Source: Clostridia bacterium
GTDB taxonomy: Bacteria > Bacillota > Clostridia > TANB77 > CAG-508
NCBI GenBank assembly: GCA_900770415.1
Contig: CAAGKN010000011.1
Span: 1-13,886, forward strand
Direction: 5' to 3'
DNA: 13,886 nucleotides
Of this stretch, positions 9,201 through 13,886 are shown in pieces. Each line of letters starts with the position of its first letter. Position 1 is the first letter of the stretch. The notes under the pieces are model-generated. The model worked only from the letters and a program-made list of their open reading frames with translations, was not told the DNA's origin and did not search any database. A program made the translations under genes and the position numbers.

Positions 9201-10575
9201 GGAAAAACATTTAAGGCTGGAACAGTTGGTACAATAGCAGATAAAACAGCATTTGGATATGTAAAAAATTATTTTGAAGAAAGAAATATTCCTGTTACAA
9301 ATGCAGAAATTTCAAGAATAGTTATGGGATGTACAGGGGTTAAAAGAACAACAGGACAACATCCAGGAGGAATTATAGTTGTACCACATGGTAGAGAAAT
9401 ATATGAATTTACTCCAGTGCAACATCCAGCAGATGACCCAAATTCAGATATAATAACAACACACTTTGACTATCACTCAATAGATAAAAATCTACTTAAA
9501 CTAGATATGCTTGGACACGACGATCCAACAGTTATAAGAATGCTTCAAGACTTAACAGGAGTTGACCCCAAAACAATTCCACTAGACGACAAAAAAACAA
9601 TGAGCCTATTTACATCAACAAAAGCACTTGGAGTAGAACCAAAGCAAATAGGTTCAAAAACAGGTTCATTTGGAATACCAGAGTTTGGAACAAAGTTCGT
9701 AAGAGGAATGCTTGAAGAAACAAAACCAACAACATTTGAGGAATTAATAAGAATATCTCGGATTATCACATGGTACAGATGTGTGGCTTAACAATGCAGA
9801 AACTTTAATAAAAGAAGGAAAAGCTACATTAAGTGATGCAATATGTACAAGAGACGATATAATGACATATTTAATAAAAAAAGGGTTAGATCCAAACCAT
9901 TCATTTAAAATAATGGAAGCAGTCCGTAAAGGAAAAGTAGCAAAAGGTGCAGAGCCAAAATGGGAAGAATACAAAGAAGAAATGAGAGAACACAACGTAC
10001 CAGAGTGGTATATAGATTCTTGCCAAAAAATAAAATACATGTTCCCTAAAGCACATGCTGTGGCATATGTAACAATGGCGTTTAGAATAGCATGGTTTAA
10101 AGTTAACTACCCACTTGCATATTACTGTGCATATTTTAGCATAAGAGCAGATGATTTTGACAGCGAACTGATGATATATGGAAAAGAAAAAGTAAAAGCA
10201 AAAATGAAAGAACTAGAAAAGCTTGGAAATGGTATGTCAGTAAAAGAAAAAGGTGTATATACAATATTAGAAATTGTACTAGAAATGTATGAAAGAGGTT
10301 TTAAATTTTTGCCAATAGACCTATACAAGTCACACAGTAATAAATTCCAAATAGAAGATGGAGCAATCCGTCCACCGCTTTCTAGTATACCAGGGCTAGG
10401 AGGAGTAGCGGCAGAAAGTATATATAATGCAGTGCAAGCAGAACATGGAAAATTTATGTCAATAGACGATTTTCAAATAAAATCTAAAGCAGGAAAATCA
10501 GTAATAGAAATGCTTACAAAATTTGGATGCTTTGAAGGAATGAGTAAAAGCAATCAACTTAGCTTGTTTGGATAA
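6267..10575 (+). CDS. polC: DNA polymerase III alpha subunit, PolC type, +1 frameshift at a CGG codon
   Basis: PolC is the essential Gram-positive replicative polymerase with built-in 3'-5' proofreading. With one base skipped the product is 1435 residues, the normal length. Domains in order: N-terminal domain, OB fold (about 230-310), PHP part with HLHTQ near residue 337, DEDDh exonuclease inserted in PHP with DIETTG (~421), HNADFD and HRALDD (~557), Pol3 core with SRGSVGSS, a four-Cys zinc finger (CPNC ~902, CPKC ~926), catalytic PDIDLNFSGEYQ (~954), and fingers. The frame breaks at CGG 9759-9761; skipping C9759 restores ISGLSHGTDVWLNNAE, a highly conserved stretch. Unshifted it would stop at 9791 after 1174 residues and lose the last fifth. 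ATG 6267 with AGGAGAGG at 6248-6255 is chosen over an in-frame TTG at 6222 that lies within a repeat. Confidence 0.95.
6487..6509 (+). repeat. Palindrome inside the polC N-terminal coding region
   Basis: AAAAAGGGG (6487-6495) and CCCCTTTTT (6501-6509) form a 9-bp stem with a 5-base loop, ending in five T. It encodes the in-frame residues EKGGRPLF in a region where PolC proteins vary. The base composition is unlike the surrounding polC sequence and resembles an inserted palindromic repeat. It could also act as a weak terminator within the gene. Confidence 0.55.
9759..9761 (+). other. +1 frameshift site at zero-frame CGG in polC
   Basis: The zero frame reads AGA ATA TCT CGG ATT. Skipping C9759 gives TCT GGA TTA TCA CAT GGT, that is S-G-L-S-H-G, matching the conserved PolC motif ISGLSHGTDVW. 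The restored residue is Gly1165. There is no homopolymer at the site. Confidence 0.88.
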
Positions 10576-10580
10576 AAGTA

Positions 10581-10609
10581 TTGACATGAAGAATAATAAC
10601 ATGTAGAAT
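10581..10609 (+). promoter_or_regulatory. Strong sigma-A promoter for the pilin-like gene
   Basis: A consensus TTGACA (10581-10586) is separated by exactly 17 bases from TAGAAT (10604-10609). It starts 5 bases after the polC stop. The predicted start near 10616 leaves a leader of about 248 bases before the pilin-like ATG. This is the best promoter in the window. Confidence 0.75.
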
Positions 10610-10614
10610 AATTC

Positions 10615-10643
10615 ATGTAGAGGCGGACGACCATGTCCGCCTA
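10615..10643 (+). repeat. GC-rich palindromic element at the start of the pilin leader
   Basis: AGGCGGAC (10621-10628) pairs with GTCCGCCT (10635-10642), loop GACCAT. The TGTAG lead-in followed by a GC palindrome resembles the repeats at 6207 and 13722, although the stem sequence differs. It has no T-run. It would form the first hairpin of the transcript from the promoter at 10581. Confidence 0.6.
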
Positions 10644-10671
10644 AAAAACAAAAGAAGGAGAAAATAAACAA

Positions 10672-10800
10672 ATGATAAACCATGTAACCGTTGGGGCTGT
10701 AACACACACACACACACACATACACGATAATCTATTAAATAATAAAAAAATAAATATATGCGCTATATTTATGTATTTTTCATGTGGAAAAAATATATAA
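10672..10800 (+). CDS. Possible 42-residue micro-ORF, Thr/His-rich, in the pilin leader
   Basis: ATG 10672 is preceded by AAGGAG (10655-10660, 11 bases away, slightly long). The frame encodes 42 residues, starting MINHVTVGAV, then a THTHTHIH run, and ends in TAA at 10798-10800. The run comes from a (CA)n tract. The end of the frame passes through the left arm, loop and part of the right arm of a long hairpin (10758-10811) that ends in a T-run, the arrangement of a leader peptide in transcription attenuation. I recognise no family. It may be a chance frame on a simple repeat; confidence is low. Confidence 0.25.
   Translation: MINHVTVGAVTHTHTHIHDNLLNNKKINICAIFMYFSCGKNI
10702..10720 (+). repeat. 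(AC)n dinucleotide microsatellite
   Basis: Nine and a half uninterrupted AC units. Tracts of this kind can change length by slippage, which would shift the frame of the micro-ORF at 10672-10800 or alter leader spacing. Confidence 0.9.
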
Positions 10801-10824
10801 ATATGGCGTATTTTTTGTGCCATA
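10758..10824 (+). promoter_or_regulatory. Terminator-like hairpin with competing fold before the pilin-like gene
   Basis: Bases 10758-10781 pair with 10787-10811 in a stem of 24 pairs with one bulged A, three G-U pairs and a 5-base loop. Six T (10811-10816) follow at once, as in an intrinsic terminator. TATGGC (10802-10807) can instead pair with GCCATA (10819-10824), which would dissolve the base of the long stem. The pilin ribosome binding site begins at 10847. It may simply terminate readthrough from polC or act as an attenuator. Confidence 0.5.
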
Positions 10825-10863
10825 ACAAATTACAATCTAAAATTATAAGGGGGAAAAAGAAAA

Positions 10864-11652
10864 ATGAAAAAAACAAAAGGCGGAATAACTTTGATAGCAT
10901 TAATAATAACAATAATTGTAATGCTAATACTAGTAGGAGTAACAGTAACAGTAGCAATTAACGGAGGACTATTTGAAAAAACAAAAGAAGGAGCAAAAGG
11001 AACAACAATAGAAAGAGTAAAAGAACAAATAACAGCAGACATAGTAACAAAAATTGCGGACAAAGAAGGAGAAAAAATAACTAAAAATGACTTTAAGCAA
11101 ATAGTTGAACCTAAATATGGAACAATAGATGCAAGTGGAGAAAATTTAATTTTAAAAGATAAAAATTACACGGTTCCATTAACAGAAATTTGGAATGATT
11201 TTGACGGATTAAAAATAAATGACCATGGATATTATGAAAATTGTATATATGGAACAGAAGTATATAAAAAATATAGACAATATTTTACAGAAGAACAACA
11301 AAAAGAATTAGATCAATATGTACCAGAATTTGAAACAAAGCTCTACTATGCAGATAATGCAGGTATAGAAGGAGGAGTTAACGAAAGAGAAGATATTGAT
11401 AAATGGTATAGCAGTGAAGAGTCTCTACGAGAAAAAGGACTTGCATATTTTGCAGTTTTTAAAGGCACAGAGATGTATCTATATTATGTTTTTGATACAG
11501 AATCTGATAAAGGAGCAGGATATTCAAATATGGTAAATTATCAAAAAGATGATAAAAGAAAAGGTGTGCTATACGTAATGGATGGAGTTAAGTGGTGTAG
11601 TTTTTTTGAAAACGAGGGTAAAGATTTCTATTTTATAATTTTAGGCTCATAA
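10864..11652 (+). CDS. Type IV pilin-like protein with prepilin N-terminus
   Basis: The 262-residue product starts MKKTKGG, then ITLIALIITIIVMLILVG, the short basic leader and hydrophobic helix of type IV prepilins. Cleavage is expected after G7 by a prepilin peptidase, leaving a mature protein beginning ITLIA. The usual Glu at mature position 5 is Ala, so canonical assembly is uncertain. After the helix come a basic/acidic amphipathic segment (about residues 36-70) and a large acidic, Tyr-rich C-terminal domain (about 90-262) that I do not recognise; it has two Cys (about positions 126 and 245). AAGGGGG (10847-10853) lies 10 bases before the ATG. It stands alone between its own promoter and a terminator. 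Pilin-like proteins with this N-terminus are common and varied in Clostridia; the role here is unknown. Confidence 0.75.
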   Translation: MKKTKGGITLIALIITIIVMLILVGVTVTVAINGGLFEKTKEGAKGTTIERVKEQITADIVTKIADKEGEKITKNDFKQIVEPKYGTIDASGENLILKDKNYTVPLTEIWNDFDGLKINDHGYYENCIYGTEVYKKYRQYFTEEQQKELDQYVPEFETKLYYADNAGIEGGVNEREDIDKWYSSEESLREKGLAYFAVFKGTEMYLYYVFDTESDKGAGYSNMVNYQKDDKRKGVLYVMDGVKWCSFFENEGKDFYFIILGS

Positions 11653-11676
11653 TATGATATAAAAAATTAAATAATC

Positions 11677-11713
11677 AAAAAAGAACTAAGAAATCAACTC
11701 TTAGTTCTTTTTT
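11677..11713 (+). terminator. Rho-independent terminator after the pilin-like gene
   Basis: AAAAAAGAACTAAGA (11677-11691) pairs perfectly with 11699-11713 around a 7-base loop, ending in six T. The symmetric A/T flanks would let it work from either side. Confidence 0.9.
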
Positions 11714-11763
11714 GCTGTATAGGAAAAATGCTATTCGCCAAAACTAGACAAAATTTTCAAAAT

Positions 11764-11802
11764 TTGATATAGTTCATAATAAGTTCATATTTTTTTGATA
11801 AT
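11764..11802 (+). promoter_or_regulatory. Promoter region with TT(C/G)ATA repeat array, likely response-regulator site
   Basis: TTGATA (11764), TTCATA (11773), TTCATA (11784) and TTGATA (11795) lie on one strand; the last three are spaced exactly 11 bases apart, one helical turn. Direct repeats of this kind resemble the boxes of PhoP/OmpR-family regulators. A likely -10, GATAAT (11797-11802), overlaps the last repeat, with TTCATA at 11773 as a possible -35. Autoregulation by the following regulator is inferred. The bases from 11714 to 11763 show nothing else that I recognise. Confidence 0.5.
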
Positions 11803-11812
11803 ATAACCACGG

Positions 11813-11891
11813 TTAGAAGTGGCGCAAAAATATATCCAAGCATCATCCCCTTTTGTATATATTGCCACTTCTAATACGGCCAAAAGAGGTG
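11813..11891 (+). promoter_or_regulatory. Structured 5' leader of the two-component genes, possible RBS occlusion
   Basis: TTAGAAGTGGC (11813-11823) pairs perfectly with 11864-11874. After a 5-base bulge, AATATAT (11829-11835) pairs with ATATATT (11857-11863). The 21-base loop contains CCCCTTTTG (11847-11855), which can pair with CAAAAGAGG (11881-11889), the ribosome binding site, with one mismatch. This would make a pseudoknot over the start region. I do not recognise it as a known riboswitch class. Confidence 0.5.
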
Positions 11892-11897
11892 AAAAAA

Positions 11898-12575
11898 TTG
11901 TTTAAAGTATTAGTAGTAGAAGATGACAAAAATTTAAGGAAACTAATAACAACATATTTAAGAAAAAACGAATATATAACATATGAAGCTACAAATGGGG
12001 AAGAAGCATTAGAGGTTATAGATACAAATTACATAGATTTAATAATTAGTGATATTATGATGGAAAAAATGGATGGCTATGAACTTACCAAATCATTAAG
12101 AGAAGCTAATTACACTATTCCAATACTATTGGTTACAGCTAAATCTACAATAGAAGACAAAAAAGAAGGTTTTTTATTAGGAGCAGATGACTATATGGTA
12201 AAACCAATAGACATGGAGGAATTATTGCTAAGAGTTAAGGTATTGCTAAGAAGAGCGAATGCTGCAAATGAAAAGAAACTTGTGATAGGAAACTTAATAC
12301 TAGATTATAAGCAAATGTCTGTAACATATAAAAGCAAAAATTATCAACTAACACAAAAGGAATTCTTGCTATTATACAAATTTTTAAGTACTCCAGACAC
12401 CATTTTTACAAGACAAGAACTAATAGAAGAAATATGGGGATTGGATAATGAATCAGACTTTAGAACAGTTGATGTTCATATAAAAAGAATAAGAGAAAAA
12501 TTAAATGATATAAAAGAATTTGAGATTTTAACTATCAGAGGAATAGGCTACAAAGCAATAATAACAAAAAAATAA
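11898..12575 (+). CDS. Response regulator, OmpR/PhoB family
   Basis: The 225-residue protein has a receiver domain (residues 1-118) with acidic pair D9-D10, phospho-acceptor D52 in LIISDIMM, T80 and K102 (VKP), followed by a winged-helix DNA-binding domain (about 127-224) with the RTVDVHIKRIREKL recognition helix region and the RGIGYK hairpin. The start is TTG 11898, giving MFKVLVVEDD, with AGAGGTG at 11885-11891, 6 bases before it. The frame is open further upstream to 11853, but that part lies within the leader hairpin and adds residues not usual in the family. The partner sensor kinase starts 18 bases downstream. The signal and targets are not visible from sequence. Confidence 0.94.
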   Translation: MFKVLVVEDDKNLRKLITTYLRKNEYITYEATNGEEALEVIDTNYIDLIISDIMMEKMDGYELTKSLREANYTIPILLVTAKSTIEDKKEGFLLGADDYMVKPIDMEELLLRVKVLLRRANAANEKKLVIGNLILDYKQMSVTYKSKNYQLTQKEFLLLYKFLSTPDTIFTRQELIEEIWGLDNESDFRTVDVHIKRIREKLNDIKEFEILTIRGIGYKAIITKK

Positions 12576-12593
12576 CTTGTAAAGGAAATAAAA

Positions 12594-13695
12594 ATGTTTA
12601 AAAAACTTTTTACCACAATATTTGGAAAGAAAAAATCAATACAAAGAAAAATTATAAAAACAGCAGTAATATATATACTAATTGTTATTGCAGTTACTGC
12701 GTTCCTTTTTTATATATTTGTACAAAGATCAATTAATATAAAACTTATTGAAATTAATGCACAGCAACGACAATCTGTAAAAGAGCTTATTAAAATTTCT
12801 AGTAGAAGTATTAGAGTATCAATAATTAGTATACTATTAATAACAATAGCTTTAATTCAAAATATTGCAAGAAAAATAGTAAATCCAATAAAAAAAATAA
12901 CAGATGCAACAAAGAAGGTAGCTGCAGGAGACTTTACTGTAGAACTGGAAACAGTTAGAAATGATGAGATACGGCGAACTTACACACAATTTTAATAAAA
13001 TGGTAAAAGAACTAAATAGTATTGAATGTTTGCAAAAAGATTTTATTAATAATGTATCACATGAAATAAAAACACCAATTAGTTCTATACAAGGATTTGC
13101 AAAACTATTGGAAGCTGATGATTTAAGCAAAGAAGAAAGAAAAGAGTATGCAGAAATTATAAAAGAAGAATCAGATAGACTTTTATATTTATCTACAAAC
13201 ATTCTAAAACTTGCAAAATTGGAAAATCAAGAAAGAATAATGAATAAAACAGAATTTAATATAGCAGAACAGATAAGAAGAACAATAAGCGTATTAGAGC
13301 CAAAATGGAAAGAAAAAAATATTAAGTTTAATGTAAACTTAAAGGAACAAGAATTTTTGGGCGAAAAGGATTTAATGTATCAAGTTTGGATGAATATAAT
13401 AGAAAACAGTATAAAATTTTCTAAACAAGATGGACAAATAGATATAAAAATGAAAACAAATCAAGAAAACATTGCTGTAGAAATAAAAGATTATGGAATT
13501 GGAATGGAAGAAGAAGAGGCTAAAAAGATATTTGATAGATTTTATCAAGTAGATAAATCACATACTAAACCAGGAGCAGGATTAGGAATGACAATAGCAA
13601 AAAGAATTGTTGAATTATCAGGTGGAAAAATAGAAGTAAAAAGTAAATTAAATGAAAGCACAACATTTATAGTAACATTACCAATTAAATTGTAA
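12594..13695 (+). CDS. Sensor histidine kinase, +1 frameshift at a CGG codon
   Basis: With one base skipped this is a 366-residue membrane sensor: membrane segment near residues 23-43, a short outside loop of about 30 residues, a second segment near 73-90, HAMP (about 90-142), HisKA with phospho-acceptor H156 in NVSHEIKTP, and the ATPase domain with N box MNIIENSIKF, G1 DYGIGM, F box FDRFYQVD and G2 GAGLGMTIA. The zero frame breaks at CGG 12972-12974, inside HAMP, and stops at 12995 after 133 residues with no catalytic part. Skipping C12972 restores NDEIGEL, the most conserved HAMP motif. An internal ATG at 12961 is not a credible start, since it would split HAMP and lacks a ribosome binding site. 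AAAGGAA (12581-12587) precedes ATG 12594. The very short loop suggests sensing in or near the membrane. Confidence 0.92.
12972..12974 (+). other. +1 frameshift site at zero-frame CGG in the histidine kinase
   Basis: The zero frame reads GAT GAG ATA CGG CGA. Skipping C12972 gives GAG ATA GGC GAA CTT, that is E-I-G-E-L, the conserved HAMP ending. The restored residue is Gly127. There is no homopolymer at the site. Confidence 0.87.
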
Positions 13696-13700
13696 TTTGT

Positions 13701-13752
13701 TAGGGGCGATTTCTACGATGCATTGCGGGTCGCCCAGGAGTGCGACCCCTAC
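13701..13752 (+). repeat. Dispersed palindromic repeat (REP-like), copy 2 with extension
   Basis: The part 13722-13752 is the inverted copy of 6207-6237 (29 of 31 bases), with stem GGGTCGC (13727-13733) and GCGACCC (13742-13748). The extension 13701-13721 begins TAGGGGCGA, complementary to TCGCCC (13730-13735), as if two related units had fused. It starts 6 bases after the kinase stop. Confidence 0.75.
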
Positions 13753-13831
13753 AATGTTTGCAATATGTTCCTCAAAAATTAAAATATTAAAAATGAAAAA
13801 AATTGTGAATGGAGTTAGCTTGAATTAGAAA

Positions 13832-13886
13832 TTGTTCTTCGAGCGCAGTAGGGAATCTCATTTTTAATGAGGGCGCTGCGGAGCAA
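13832..13886 (+). repeat. Second palindromic element at the window edge
   Basis: The outer ends TTGTTC (13832-13837) and GAGCAA (13881-13886) pair with one wobble, as do AGCGC (13842-13846) with GCGCT (13773 offset: 13873-13877) and CTCAT (13857-13861) with ATGAG (13867-13871). The element is GC-richer than the AT-rich spacer at 13753-13831, in which I see no gene. It looks like a small non-coding repeat and may continue past the window. Confidence 0.5.

Noticed and set aside
10621..10642. GC hairpin after polC as a terminator
   Set aside because: No T-run follows the stem on either strand; it looks like a repeat or leader hairpin.
11853..11897. Extended N-terminus of the response regulator from TTG 11853
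   Set aside because: It lies in the leader hairpin, lacks a ribosome binding site and adds residues before the usual receiver start; TTG 11898 has AGAGGTG in place.
4600..12980. Three frameshifts taken as ordinary sequencing or assembly errors
   Set aside because: Not fully excluded, but not preferred: errors in long reads usually fall in homopolymers and go in both directions. Here all three are single extra C bases before GG, in non-homopolymer sites, while many TAGG and CTGG sites in the window are unaffected.
12961..13695. Separate short histidine kinase starting at ATG 12961
   Set aside because: It would start inside the HAMP motif, without membrane segments or a ribosome binding site; the upstream frame supplies exactly the missing part.

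Overview
The window looks like a low-GC, Gram-positive, Clostridia-like chromosome, probably from an uncultured lineage. The evidence is very AT-rich coding with heavy use of AGA, ATA and AAA, strong AGGAGG-type ribosome binding sites, a PolC-type replicative polymerase, and a pyrH-frr-uppS-cdsA-rseP-polC gene order known from Firmicutes. Every gene lies on the + strand. I see no rRNA, tRNA, CRISPR array or transposase.

Layout. Positions 1-1692 are the 3' part of a large surface protein (DUF11-like repeats plus a von Willebrand A domain), closed by a palindromic terminator. Positions 1898-10575 are a housekeeping block: UMP kinase (pyrH), ribosome recycling factor (frr), a terminator and a new promoter, then undecaprenyl diphosphate synthase (uppS), CDP-diglyceride synthase (cdsA), the site-2 protease rseP and DNA polymerase III PolC. 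The isoprenoid genes dxr and ispG, often found in this cluster, are absent. Positions 10581-11713 are a pilin-like gene behind a strong promoter and an elaborate ~250-nt leader (GC hairpin, His/Thr-rich micro-ORF, terminator-like hairpin with a competing fold). Positions 11764-13695 are a two-component system with a PhoP-box-like repeat array and a structured leader. The end of the window, 13696-13886, holds palindromic repeats.

Main observation. Three genes (cdsA, polC, the histidine kinase) are each split by a +1 frameshift. In all three the zero-frame codon at the break is CGG. In all three, skipping the single C restores the frame and turns the following GGN into a glycine that the family conserves. 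I scanned all genes in the window by eye: these are the only three zero-frame CGG codons. CGG occurs more than twenty times out of frame in the same genes. The breaks are not in homopolymers and share no slippery heptamer. The simplest biological reading is that CGG is not decoded as Arg here and that CGGN is read with a +1 shift, or as a quadruplet, giving glycine. Artefact or gene decay must still be excluded from reads and the rest of the genome.

How the genes work together. pyrH and frr serve nucleotide supply and translation. uppS and cdsA serve cell-wall carrier lipid and phospholipid synthesis. rseP serves intramembrane proteolysis and polC replication. The surface protein, the pilin-like protein and the sensor kinase belong to the cell envelope. 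Promoters, leaders and repeats are read by eye and carry lower confidence than the genes.
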